A DNA stretch of 64,000 nt from positions 5,200,501 to 5,264,500 of the forward strand of contig WPIO01000001.1 in assembly GCA_009760855.2 (NCBI GenBank). The letters are read 5' to 3'. A program made the translations under genes and the position numbers. How positions within the stretch are numbered: position 1 is the stretch's first letter; each line of letters starts with the position of its first letter. The stretch is from Cristatella mucedo (lineage: Eukaryota > Bryozoa > Phylactolaemata > Cristatellidae). The notes under the pieces were generated by a model. That model was not told the origin of the DNA. It ran no database searches and worked only from the letters and a program-made list of their open reading frames with translations. This document shows, piece after piece, positions 23,265 through 33,937 of this stretch.

Positions 23265-24090
23265 ACCCTGTTCATAAGCAACCTTTCATCGGACGACCAC
23301 ATCAGCTCCACACTCAAGTCTGCCTACTTTCAGCTACATAACAATGCTAAAATTCGGGCTTGTTTAGACAGGGATCCTGCATCTAAATTGGTTCGTGCAT
23401 TTGTGACATCCCATCTTGACTTCTGTGAGTCACTGCTTGCTGGTCTACCGGTCAGTGCAATCAGGTGCTTACAGCTTGTGCAAACTCTGCAGCTAAGCCT
23501 GTCTGTCGTGAGCATAGCAGTAGCCACATCAAACCATTTCTTACCGACCTGCAATGGCGCCCAGTCTAGCAATGCATCGAGTTCAAGGTTCTGTCACTAA
23601 CTTTTAGGTCCCTTTATTCTTTGGCTACAGCCTATCTATTGGATCTACTCCCCACGAGGCTCATCCCACATGCTTTTCGGAATCTATCATATACCTATAC
23701 CTTGTACAAACCTCAAATCCTTTGGAGACCGTGCCTTTAGTTCGTATGCTCCAAAAGCCTGGAACTCACTCCCGACTTGCATCACGACATCCCTTGACTT
23801 GACCACATTTAAAAACAAACTAAAAGCGCATCTATTAATCACAGCATTTAGTGGGTCCCAGTGATTCATCCTTTATGTGCTTATTCGTGCTGGCACTGTG
23901 CATGCTGCCACTAACCATATTTGCATGCTGAGCCTGAGCATGTCATCCCTAACCATGCTATTCTTGTTGTTTATTGAGCATGCTAACACTAACCATTCGA
24001 TCGTGCTTCCTTTGCAGCCAATGTAAAGTGCCTAGAAAGAGATTAAATTCTCTGAAGGCGTTAAATCAAATGTATTATTATTATTGTTAA
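23265..24090 (+). mobile_element. L2-like LINE, 3' fragment
   Basis: Begins with ACCACATCAGCTCCACACTC and runs through ARLVCRE-type DNA to the block SFGDRAFSSYAPKAWNSLPT (23,707-23,775), KNKLKAHLLITAFSGSQ and stop. The 3' UTR ends in AAGTGCCTAGAAAGAGATT and ATT repeats. 5'-truncated, relatively well preserved at its carboxy end. It lies in the last intron of the MAP7-like gene, antisense to it. Confidence 0.85.
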
Positions 24091-24689
24091 TTGACATAGC
24101 TTGGCAATCGAGTTGGACAAGCGTCCGTTCTATTTCTGAGGCTGGGTCCGGCTTGCACCCTCTGCATCCTAATAGTGTTGCTAAACAAGTTTCCAGTCCT
24201 TGCTAATTCAAACTACAGCAAGCCAATATAGCAATGACTGTAGATTGATGGTAAAACCACGTCCTGGGCGTCTAAGCCATCGTGATTTCTGTGTGGCTAC
24301 TACCACCTTATCGACTACTGCTCTAAAAGCTACCGGGTTTACAATCTCGTTGTGCGAATAATGTATACGTGTACCCTCGAAACAGACGTGCATATATATT
24401 TATACATATGTGTATGCATGTGTGCGTGTCCTCATGTTTATAGCAAGCCGTAGGATCTGTGCGACCGACGAGCACTGATGCTGACGGCCAGCTACTGGTG
24501 CTGCTGTCCTGAAAATTCTAACAGACAAACCATTTCAAGGTGGGATCCGAAGATCAGGTGAAGGGGACTTGAGAGAAGTGAAGGCCAGGCAAACCAGGAC
24601 CGGTATAAACGTGGCTAAAAGTACAGTTTTGCCTCCGAAAATCAAGTTTTAGCAGCAGAGGAAATTGCTTGCATATCAGCTAGGTTGCC
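24091..24689. other. Intron sequence, no further feature
   Basis: Part of the last MAP7-like intron (22,977-26,381). Nothing recognisable apart from a TATATATTTATACATATGTG stretch near 24,393. Confidence 0.4.
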
Positions 24690-24838
24690 ATCCTGGTTTG
24701 GCCCAGTGGTAAGGTGCTGGCCATTAAGGACCATGGTCGTGCGTTCAAGCCCTTCGGCCTACGTAAGGCGCCTGGATAGAGATTAAGTTCTCTTAGGATG
24801 CTATACGAATGAATTATATTACTATTATCATTATTAAG
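24690..24838 (+). mobile_element. tRNA-derived SINE, family 2 (LINE-type tail)
   Basis: The head GGCCCAGTGGTAAGGTGCTG is A-box-like, and GCGTTCAAGCC at 24,741 is a mutated B box. It is followed by GCGCCTGGATAGAGATTAAG and TTCTCTTAGGATGCTATACG, then ATT-rich tail. The tail is the same as that of the LINE copies (AGCGCCTAGAAAGAGATTAA, TTCTCTGAGGGCGCTTTAT). Confidence 0.8.
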
Positions 24839-26381
24839 ATTGCATAAGATTGTAACCTGGCTAACTACGCGTCACAACCTTCCACGTGCAATTGCCAGGG
24901 CCATTACTAAAGAATTAATTATATGTTACTCAACAGATCAGTTGAAGACAGCCACACGTCACCACAGGAAGACCTGCCTCTTCGAAGCTTTTGCAGCAGC
25001 TAGTGGGACCAATATAAGCCGACATAGCTATTTCAGGCTATCAGCTGCAGGGCCCTTAAAAAAGGGTAATTGAATGCCGGTGTGCTAGTGTTGGATATAG
25101 TAAAGTTTGAGACATCGCACAGTCGTCCGTGTTGTCTCGAAAATCTGAGTTTCGATGAATGAGCGATGTATCTGTGGTGGTGCACACGTCTTACCCCCAT
25201 TGCCTCATCCCGGATTCCGTTGCAAAGCCAAGAGAAAGCCTGGTGCATTCGCATTTTCCCCATCTTCTAGTTCTCGAGACTGTGATCGAAAACTGAAGGT
25301 GATCCTCACAGTGGTGAAAAGAAACTAACCGATGAGGCAAGAAAATATACTGACTAGCATTTGGTCGGCTCGCTGTCACCTTCACGACCACAGCTCTGTG
25401 CAGGACATGCCTTCGTGGCCTGCCAGTCTACCTTCCAAGCTTAGCAGCTCCACAAGCGAAACTTATTTTCGGCCTTCGTGTTTTATGTCGCACGATTCCC
25501 AGACATCGAAGCAACGGTTAGGACGTATAATGCTCGTCAAATTTGATTACGTGTTCAGAAATCATAATTTGCAAACAAAGTCCACAAGCAAACAGTGCTC
25601 GAAAGTAGTTTCATAATATCAAGTCGTGGATTTACTAAATGATGTACCAAGCAGCACTGGTATGAATAAGCACTAATCACCGATGGCTACTGGTGTGTGT
25701 CTACTGTTCCCCGCGTGTTTTGCGCAAGTGCCAATCTATGACACGTAACAGACTTGACTTCCTCGACAGCACTAGGTTTTGAACTTCGAACTGTTAAAAC
25801 TGCAAAGAACCATGTCTGCACTAATGATTGCACTGGTGAGTGAAAGTTAACCGAAGTTCTTGTAATCCGAGGCAATCTGGACTGCACCAAACTTTCATAG
25901 AACGATGCTGCTTCTGGTGTCACATGAATTCGTTGCTGGGCTACGAGTGCAAAAACATGTGCGTAAATGTGAGCAATATGTTTGCATGTCTCCGAAATAG
26001 CCAAGCAATATTCTTGCCCAAAATATCTTTGCCCCCACACTACAGCTAGCCATGAGTCTGATAAGCAGACTCACTTCGAATACATCGACCATGACGACAC
26101 AAAAGCTGACCGATGAAAAAAAATGAAAATTTCGAACGATAGAGACCAATATCAAGCACTATTGCCAGCCCGCATCCATTTGTGAATACGTCAAAGAGAC
26201 CGAAACATTCGACGTGAACGAATGCTACTTTGATTGTGGCAGGAAAAGAGCGGCAGCTCGAAAAAGTCACGAAGGCTCCATGCAACACTGCAGCCGATCC
26301 ATTGATGCCGGCAGTGAGCAAGTAATGTAGCAGCAAAGGAGTGCAGCAGTGCAGCTCACAGCCACGCCGAGCGCCACTCAC
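24839..26381. other. Intron sequence, no recognisable feature
   Basis: Rest of the last MAP7-like intron. Open frames around 25,687-26,381 are unsupported; the one at 26,046-26,381 is read-through from the exon above it. Confidence 0.4.
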
Positions 26382-26898
26382 CCGGAAGTGCTGCTGTCGC
26401 GGGCCTTGTCAAGCTCCAGCGATTGCAGAACAGACCGCACGTCGTCCTCAAGCACCAGGTCGCCATTGTTGAACGAAGCCGGCAAAGAGCCGAGGGCAGT
26501 GGTGGCAGCGTCGCTGGGCGAGAGATACGGCAACTGCGAGCTACCGAGGGCGAGCCCACGGTCGGATTGAGCTGCAGCCTCTGGCGCTTCTGCTACAGCT
26601 GCCGGAACCGTCGCAGCAGCATTGCCGGCGGCCGTGTCGATGGGCAAGGTGGATGTCAAGCTGCCGCGATCGGCTCGAGCAGCAGAAGCGTCAGCATCGC
26701 CAGTCGAGCCAGCATCTGAGCTTGTTGCCAGGCCCGAGGCCGTGGTGCTGTCGTGTGCAGACGACGTGCCGGCTGCTTGTGACGAGCTGTCGCTCAACGC
26801 AGCAATTGCCACATCCTCGTGGCTAGCAGGCACCGATACCGGTGCGACGGCTACATCGGGCACTTGCACGGTGCTGCCGTTATCAACTGCGGATGTGC
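26382..26898 (-). CDS. MAP7: MAP7/ensconsin-like gene, exon 14 (low-complexity tail)
   Basis: The largest exon found: 517 bases, phase 1 in and phase 2 out. Acceptor TTCTTGCACTTCAG, donor CCGG/GTGAGTGG. It encodes about 172 residues very rich in Ala, Ser, Thr, Asp and Gly (for example ASGLATSSDAGSTGDADAS). It closes with a more ordered acidic segment, NNGDLVLEDDVRSVLQSLEL. It follows the charged helix region as a disordered tail, where vertebrate MAP7 proteins also have a divergent carboxy-terminal segment. The phase fits both neighbours (29,073 and 22,976). The two plus-strand frames here are shadows. Confidence 0.75.
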
Positions 26899-27840
26899 CT
26901 GAAGTGCAAGAATTAATCAGGCCGCGAATGCCAGCGAAGCTGTGAACGAGATTTTAATGGCTGGTCGTGAGCAGTAATCCTGAACTGGCAAGACTTTTAG
27001 AAAGCAAGATAGACTCAGCAACGGCAGCAATGTCAATAGATGCCGTGTGGAGACAATGTCACAAGCACCACTACAGCCCTGCAGTCTCGAGTGGCAAATG
27101 GAGCATCAATGTAGCATAAGCCGTTGCTATCACGAACATGAGAAGCATGGGGGACGGCGTCACACAAGCGCGCACACGCACACACCGTAGCAGCCAGCCC
27201 AGACATCTCTTTCAAGTCTGCCTGTTGCACCAAAAATATATGAAGACCACATGAGTGCTATGTTGAAGAAACTTTCTATAGCACACTCAAGACTCACAGG
27301 TCAACCCCTCTCAAGCAGCTTTGGGTGTGTGTAAAAATACGGGAGAGGCCACGGGGATATCAGCAGCTCAAACTTGCTCATCGAGCAGCCTACATAGCGC
27401 TACACTGAGCCATCGAAGTGGCCAAGTCAAGTCTTTGCGATCGAAGCTCTGCCTGTCATGATGCTTTGAAAATTACACAATCAGAGACTTGTCGAACCGG
27501 CTACGGACTGCTCACTGATCGGCCGAGGTGCATTGCGTACTGGCAACTAGCGAGCCTGTGCCAGCAACTGAAAGGTTGACTGCAGCCACAATGGCCTACA
27601 ATTGCGCACCACACAGAAAGATGCTTGCACACCGGTGAGCTGGCAAACAGTTGAAGGGGCGGGAGCAGATGCCAAAAACATGCTGAGAGACGCTGCCAGC
27701 AAAGACAGCCAATATGGTCAAGAAGCTAACAAAGGCAGTCAGGCAGCGGCCTGAGATGCCAAGTAGAGGCAGCCGCATGATGTACTAGGCAGACGGCCCA
27801 ATGCAAACAACGGGGAGGGGGGGAGAATGGAATGGGCGTC
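26899..27840. other. Intron with a decayed copy of repeat A
   Basis: 27,235-27,330 (GAAGACCACATGAGTGCTAT, CTATAGCACACTCAAGACTC) is a worn third copy of dispersed repeat A, oriented like copy 2. The rest of this intron segment is featureless. Confidence 0.45.
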
Positions 27841-27877
27841 GATCAGAATAACTTAGCTGCGCTAAGATCGTCATCCA

Positions 27878-28800
27878 GTCTAATAATAACAATAGAAAGT
27901 TCGTATAGCCACCTAACAGAATTAAATATCTTTCTAGGCACTGTACATAAGCTGGAAAGGAAGTATGTTAATCGGTTGGTGACAACATGAATTGTGACAG
28001 CGCACACAACCACACAAAGGACGATTGACAAGGACCCAGCAAATGCTGTGAGAAACAGGTATGCTCTTAACTTCTTTTTAAAAGTCTTCCAGTCAGGATA
28101 TGTCTCGACGTCGGTCGGGAGTGAGATCCAGGCTTTGAGAGTACATGAGCTAAAGGCATGGTCTCCAAAGGATCTGAGTTTGGTTAGAGGCATAGCTAAT
28201 GACTTGAGTCAGATAAAGAGGTAGATGCTTTGCCTGATAGGGAAGTAGCTCTGATAGGCAACCTGGATCAAGAGAGAGGAGACCTAAAAGTGATTAACAA
28301 AACCTTGAAGTCGATATGCTACTTGATGGTGAGCTAGTGCAGGTCAGTGAGAAGTCATGTCAGGGTAATGTGGAACTTCGACTTTCACGACAGACAAGCC
28401 TGGCTGAAGAGTTTTGCTCCACGTTTATGTGCCATATAGAAACAAACACAAAAATGTAGTGACAGAAGTCAATACAGAATAGCACAAAAGCCTTAACTAG
28501 CTTGGCTGTGGTATCCTTGTCTGGGCAGGCCCAAATTTTTGCTCTAGTACGCAGCTGAAAGTAAGCAGACCTGATTGAGGAGCTGATATTGTCACCTAGT
28601 TAAAGGTCACTTTGAAACAGGACACCTAGATTTTACACAGATGCAGCAGGAGATAAGGTGCAAGCACCGATATTGAGTGTTACGTTTTCCTATGTCCGAG
28701 TATTACTGGATTCGCCCATAACTAGTAAGTTGGTTTTAAGTCATTCACTTTGAGGAAGGTTGCAACCATCCAAGGGCAAATGTCCCCAATACGTGCAGCA
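27878..28800 (-). mobile_element. L2-like LINE, 3' fragment
   Basis: On the minus strand it starts near 28,760 in the LVMGKP-type region, and passes SAYFQL-type DNA near 28,560 and a TRLVCRES-type block near 28,390. It reaches KLRSFGDHAFSSCTLKAWIS and TFKKKLRAYLFLTAFAGS at about 28,040-28,190, then the AGTGCCTAGAAAGATATTTA tail near 27,940. Several indels. It lies in the MAP7-like intron in the same orientation as the gene. Confidence 0.8.
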
Positions 28801-29072
28801 AGGGAGTTTAGAGAGTTCGAAGCACTCGAAGGGTGGACGGATCAACGCAAAGGCACAGTCGTGCGTGCTCTGCATGAAAATGATAGCCTATGATTGGTCC
28901 ACGACTGCTGCAGCCATGCAGGCCTGAGCAGCAACGGGACACCGAACTCAAAAGCGTTCTGGCCACGTCGTTCGACGGCAGGCCACTGCTGCCAGAGGAG
29001 AAAGTCTCTGCTTGACGGAGAAAGCTAGGCCGGCCACACGGCAAGGCGCTTGCTTGCGACTGCTCTACCTAC
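28801..29072. other. Intron, no recognisable feature
   Basis: No exon or repeat supported here. Confidence 0.4.
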
Positions 29073-29214
29073 CTGTGGCCTCTGCTGACAAGGGGCCGCC
29101 CCCAATTAGAGCAGCCACTTGAATGGCAGCTGCAGCTGAGGTAGCAGGTGCAACCTTTTCTCGATCCGGCGATGACCTGTCGGATGTAACTGGCTCCGAA
29201 GATCTCTCGTCCCT
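29073..29214 (-). CDS. MAP7: MAP7/ensconsin-like gene, exon 13
   Basis: 142 bases, phase 0 in and phase 1 out. Acceptor CTCCACGTGCTTTCCAG, donor CCACAG/GTAGGTAG. The exon encodes RDERSSEPVTSDRSSPDRE, then an Ala-rich stretch and ALIGGGPLSAEAT. It is charged and Ser-rich at first, hydrophobic-small later, so probably a flexible linker between the charged helix (exons 9-12) and the low-complexity tail (exon 14). The identification rests on two good splice sites and phases that match both neighbours. There is no conserved motif of its own. Confidence 0.7.
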
Positions 29215-30465
29215 CTGGAAAGCACGTGGAGAATCAGACACGCGGGCCAGGCATTGCAGCATGTCTGCTGCTGGCCAGGCATTGCAGCATATCTGCTGCT
29301 AGCGAAGATGGAAGGGGTGGGCAGCCTGTCGGTTCCCGAGCCCCTCGGATAAATCTCAGCATAAACTACAAGGTCGGGGCTGCGAGAACACCCAGGACCC
29401 CTACAAAGCCGGGACTCCTGGCACACGAGCATTTCATGACAGTAGCCTAGGCTTGGGTAAAGAGAGGGGTAATTGGATTGTAGCACAGCAAGCCACGAAG
29501 GGAAAGCAGATCTGGGACAGACATTGCTCCATAGTGTTGTGGCCAAAGAAGCTTGGAGCACGAGCTTAAATGGCTACTGCGTGCAAAACGAACAAAGAAC
29601 GACTTGCGAATTCAACCAGGCAGGCTGAGAACCGCCCCATTCTTAAAATAAATCCCAAGCTTCTGCAAAACAGTCACCGAAGATTTCAACATTACGTCCA
29701 ACAGCTGGGCTAGTGCCAAGGCAGTAGGTGACCGGCCATTCAGAAAATCTGGGGGGGGGGGTATGGAGCGCCTCAACCATCTGCCAGGAAATAGTGACAG
29801 CTGACTGCCTCTCTGGCAGCTGAGCTTGACTGTGTGGTGGCCAGCCTGCTTGACCACACGATACAATAGCCGCAGCCCACGTTTCCAGGGGGCATGTGAC
29901 ACAGCAGCCGCAGCCTCAGCTTTCGGTAGGCAGCTCGAGTGCTGTGAGCATACCCGAGACGTGCTGTGGCTGCCGGCAAGCAGCATGGCTGGCTACGCCC
30001 AGTCTCCCGACGAAGGACCGGCCAACAGCATTCGAGTGCTCGGCTGCTCGGAGGAAGAAGCGGCCGAAGCGCAAGCAGAAGAACGGCATCACACCAGCTC
30101 GACCATTGAATACTTGTATTGGGTATTAGCAGATCTGCACTCTTCGACGACAGTCTGAATTTTCAGCAGCTCACTACAGAGGCCTACCTTCTTGACCGTC
30201 CTTCTAGTACTATTGCAGGTCGTCCTGCTTTGAAGGCAATTGTATTGCATGATAATAACACAACCTGGCTCGGCGGTTTTCAATAGCTTCTCTATTCTAC
30301 AGACCCTTTCTTCAAATTCATTCCTTAGGCACCTGTCGAATTATCGTGGATGGACAGCAAGTCATTTTTAATGGAAATATGGGGTCCAGTAGCCCTTTGG
30401 GGCTACCCGATTGAGCGGGCACATGCATATAACCTAACGTTATTAGACCAGATAGATATATGCAC
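29215..30465. other. Intron with a GC-rich, exon-like patch
   Basis: 29,820-30,110 is GC-rich with open frames on both strands. On the minus strand an acceptor-like TTCTTCCTCCGAGCAG near 30,018 and a donor-like CGG/GTATGC near 29,953 bracket an open phase 1-1 segment. That phase does not fit between exons 12 and 13 (both phase 0), so I do not call it part of this gene. A G-run lies at 29,752-29,761. Confidence 0.35.
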
Positions 30466-30580
30466 ACATATACATGCTTCATTTTATCCAAGCACTTTAC
30501 ATACGCCGAAGGACTCGAGCCCACGACCTTGGTCGCCAAGACATCAAGCAGGCATCGCGAGTCAGTGGTATTTAAATTTA
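30466..30580 (-). mobile_element. tRNA-derived SINE, family 2, fragment
   Basis: Read on the minus strand: GACCAAGGTCGTGGGCTCGA contains the B box region. It is followed by CCTTCGGCGTATGTAAAGTG and CTTGGATAAAA, a shortened LINE-type tail. Confidence 0.6.
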
Positions 30581-30649
30581 CACGCAGAGTGCCTTATGAC
30601 CTGGTAGGGTATTGGGCATCAAGAGAACGAATGGGCAAAATTACATAGA

Positions 30650-32130
30650 TGCATAGATCGATTTGGATTTGGTATGCTTGTCTAAGCAGGCCTGATTTTT
30701 CGAAATACTACATGGCTGAAAGCAGGCAGACTTGACTGTGGTGCAGATGTGGTCGTCTAGTGAAAGGTCACTTTGAAACAGCACACCTAGATTTCGTGCA
30801 GATGCCACAGGAGCTACGCTGGCAAAGCACACTTTCGGTGTTAAGCTTTGCAATTTCTGAATCATACTAGGTTTGCCATGACTAGTAAGTTGGTTATATC
30901 GTCACTTAATTTGAGGAAGTTTGCTGTCATCCAAGTGTGGATGTCAGCAAAACATGCAGCATGGAAGTTGCGATAGTTTGACATGCTGGAAGGCTGAGAG
31001 GGATCAAAGCATACAGCTGGTATGGTGCAAAGGTACAGCTGTGTGTCACCGACATAGCATATAAAGCCTAGATTGTGCTTGGCGATACTCGGAAAGAAGA
31101 CGGGTATAAATTGTGACAAGAAATAGACCAAGCACAGAGCCCTGGGATATCCTGTACTTTAGAGGCTCATCGAATGATTGCTAACCGCTCAATCAATGAT
31201 CAATGCTCTGGAGTATCCAGCTGAGACAGGATCTGAACCATTGTAGTACAGAATTACCCAGACGAGATGGGAGGCACTCGATAAGGACTTGGTAATCAAT
31301 AGCATCAAACGCTATGGAAAGATCAAGCAAAACAGGCTAGAGACTCCGCCTTGGTCTACATCCCTGAAAAGGTCGTTATACACCCGAAGCAATGCTGACT
31401 CTGAAATGATTAGCTCTACAACCTGACTGGAATCTGGCTGCTAGGTTTTGACGTTTTGATCTCCGAGTTTAGCTGGTCTGCCACTACTTGTTACAGTGTC
31501 TTTGATAAGAATGGCAGTAGGGATATGGGCAGATGTAGCTTAGGGTCTGCTGGCCTAGTATTGCCTTCTTTGTGAGTGGCCTAACAAGAGCCTTTTTGAA
31601 AGGTATATGGACAACACCTGAAGCTAAGAACATATTTATTATGTTAGTTCTGAATGGTAGTAGCAGATCAACTCATCGCAGGAGCAGCATAGGAGCAGGT
31701 TCCAGGGGTAAAGTGCTCGCTTTTCACGACCCGGGTCGTGGGTTTGAGCCCTGCAGCGTGCGATCCTTTACGCCTACTGCATGTGGTGAAGATAGCCACT
31801 GTGGTTCTTCTGCAGCTACATAAATGAGGTTGTTATATCAGCTGACTTTGTTTAGGGCCCAAGGGGCTAGTTGTCTTCCTTGACTGGAAGATGAACTTCA
31901 AGATGAGGTCAATATCAGCAGGCTTGAATGTAGACATGGAGGTTCTGCAAGAAATTGGGGGAGAGAAGCCCAGAGGGAATGCTGGTACTTTATGGGTCGA
32001 TTTTTTAATCCTATCTATCTTGCTGACAAAGAAGGTGCTAATGTCAGGCGGTCGGAGTCAATCTTGTGGACTGATACGGACCAAAACGAAGGCAAACCAA
32101 AAAGTACTGCAGCAGTTCTAGAAGTAGAAG
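30650..32130 (-). mobile_element. L2-like LINE, central part, interrupted by a SINE
   Basis: The minus strand reads IAKHNLGFICYVGDTQLYLC (RT catalytic box, GDTQ in place of DDTQ) near 31,075. Then come DIHTWMTANFLKLSDDITNL near 30,930 and ARNLGVLFQSDLSLDDHI near 30,770. The 5' part (31,860-32,130) matches the upstream region of the 49.9-kb element (DLAGRF/FVQKIDKIR block). A family 1 SINE sits inside at 31,695-31,850. The 3' end is missing. Confidence 0.8.
31695..31850 (+). mobile_element. tRNA-derived SINE, family 1, inserted in a LINE
   Basis: Head GGGTAAAGTGCTCGCTTTTC, B box GGTTTGAGCCC at 31,741, body GCGTGCGATCCTTTACGCC, end CTACATAAATGAGGTTGTTA. LINE sequence continues on both sides, so the SINE is the younger element. 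Confidence 0.8.
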
Positions 32131-32609
32131 TAGCCGTCTAGAAATCACAATAAATGTAAACTATGTTTGGTGCAAGAAAGGTATGGAGCATCTGCCGGAC
32201 TCTTAGTATTTGGACACCAGCCGCAGCCAACTACAGCATGTAGTTGCCCAGTATCGTGGAGGTCGAGGTCAGTGCCAGCTGGCTCTGGCGAAGGTTCAGT
32301 GAACCAGGCAGTCGAGCATAACAAGCTGCCTAGACTGCAGCAATTGAAAGATGTAGGTTGCTACACGACATTACCTTGCCTGCATTTGCCGAACAGCTAA
32401 GGAAGCAGATAAGGTTTTTCGTAGTATGGTGGCCAACACATTGCTTCATTCACTGTCCAAAACAACTGACAACTTAAAATCATAATGCAAAGCCTTTGGA
32501 TACTAAGCAACACTTCTTCTCATCCCTGACATAATCAGAAACTGTCGCCTGAGCACTGGCTCCTAGACAGCAGCCACAATAGTATTCAGCCTATTTGTGA
32601 CACTAGGAA
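32131..32609. other. Intron, no recognisable feature
   Basis: Separates two LINE copies inside the intron between exons 12 and 13. An open frame at 32,167-32,400 has no signature. Confidence 0.4.
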
Positions 32610-32611
32610 GA

Positions 32612-33640
32612 AATAGCAATAGTAATAGGTTGCTTGCATAGCAACCTCAGAGAACTAGATCTAACCAGGCACTTTACAACTTGCTCCAAGAGAAGACATC
32701 AACAAGGGTTAATGACATACAGGCTATAATGCTTAGACCTGCATGCAAAATCGCTTGAAAAGCACTCAGGCCCATGGATTAGTAGGACCTAAGCTTATTA
32801 ACCGGCACTAAGTCATGCACATGTAAGCATGGTAAGCACAATTGAACAAATAGACAAGTTCACTGGCATGCAGGGAAAGCTGAGCGGAACACGTGCATCC
32901 TTAGCTGAGATGTGAGTGATGCAAAGTCAATGCAGGTGATTACAGAAGCAAGTTCCAGACTCTCAGTGCATAAGGACTGAAGGTCTGATCGCTAATGATT
33001 TCAATTTAGTGTGAGCAACGGTGAGACGACTGGAAGCTAAGGACCAGGTGGTACCCGAGCAAACTGGAGCAGCAAGGAGGTCGGACACAGAGGCTGGTGC
33101 AAGCAAGTGAAGCGACACTAAAGAGATGATCTTAATATCGATTCTATGCTTGATAGGGAGCCGCTAAAGCTCACACAGAATAGGTATTCTGTGCCAGCCA
33201 TGCTGTTGACGACAGACCAGCCGAGCAGCTGAGTTTTTCGCCACTTGCAAATGATTAAGGAAACAGGCCAGGAGTACGCGATAAAGAAAATTGCAGCAAT
33301 CTAGATGTCATGTCACATGTGAATTAACTAGCTTGGATGTCGTATTCTGGTCTAAGCAGGCCATTATGTTGGCATTGTCCTCAGCTGAAAGTAGGCCAAC
33401 TTGACAGTTAAGGTAACAGTAAAGATGCTCATCCAATGACAAGTTGTTTTGGAATAATAAGCCTAAATTACAAGCAGGTGTCACTGGAGTGACTCCATAT
33501 GAACCAATCTTAAAGGTAAGGTCTTCCAACTAGAGAGATTGACACTAAGCTTGCCCATAACTATTAGGTTGGTAAATAACTGCAGGCTCACACTGCAGCA
33601 GTCCTAAACCGTAATGAGTACAAGCTAGATACATTAGTTA
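32612..33640 (-). mobile_element. L2-like LINE, diverged 3' fragment
   Basis: The minus strand carries CNLGLLFQNNLSLDEHL near 33,440 (the RNLGVMFQSDLSLDDHI block) and a long diverged carboxy-terminal region. It ends in a tail whose AAGTGCCTGGTTAGATCTAG motif lies at 32,650-32,680. Older than the 51-kb copy. Confidence 0.7.
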
Positions 33641-33877
33641 CTATATGCAAAACAGAAAGGTGGACCTGAGTGTCTATATCCCACCAGCCTCTGCAATGGC
33701 GAATTTACATGCAGCCAAGGTGAACCAGGTAGTTCTCGACATCCGGTCAAGCACGAAGCACACGATGCATTTAAAGCTGGTGAACATAGGGGGGGGGGGA
33801 GTCGTCTGACAAGCGATCGAGGTAGCTCGAGGGCTAGCAAGCTCATCACAATAATAATAATAATAATAGGTCAGTAC

Positions 33878-33937
33878 CTTCTTTGCCTCGTGACTTGGAG
33901 ACTCAGTCTTAACCCGCTTCATGATTGCCTCCAACTT
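33878..33937 (-). CDS. MAP7: MAP7/ensconsin-like gene, exon 12 (end of charged helix)
   Basis: 60 bases, 20 codons, phase 0-0. Acceptor TTTTTAATCTTTAG, donor AAG/GTACTGAC. It encodes KLEAIMKRVKTESPSHEAKK. Joined to exon 11 the junction reads ERQERRK-KLEAIMKRVK, which is the diagnostic end of the MAP7 carboxy-terminal domain (in vertebrate proteins ERKKRLEEIMKRTRK). This is the strongest single piece of evidence for the family and for the splice reconstruction. The domain is a long charged helix that in MAP7 proteins binds kinesin-1; the amino-terminal one binds microtubules. Confidence 0.88.

Noticed and set aside
26046-26381. Minus-strand open frame below exon 14
   Set aside because: Read-through past a strong donor (GG/GTGAGT); the hydrophobic, low-complexity content differs from exon 14, and the terminal exon at 22,976 has matching phase.
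29953-30018. Extra MAP7-like exon in the GC-rich patch
   Set aside because: The open frame is phase 1-1 but both neighbouring exons need phase 0; including it would break the frame.
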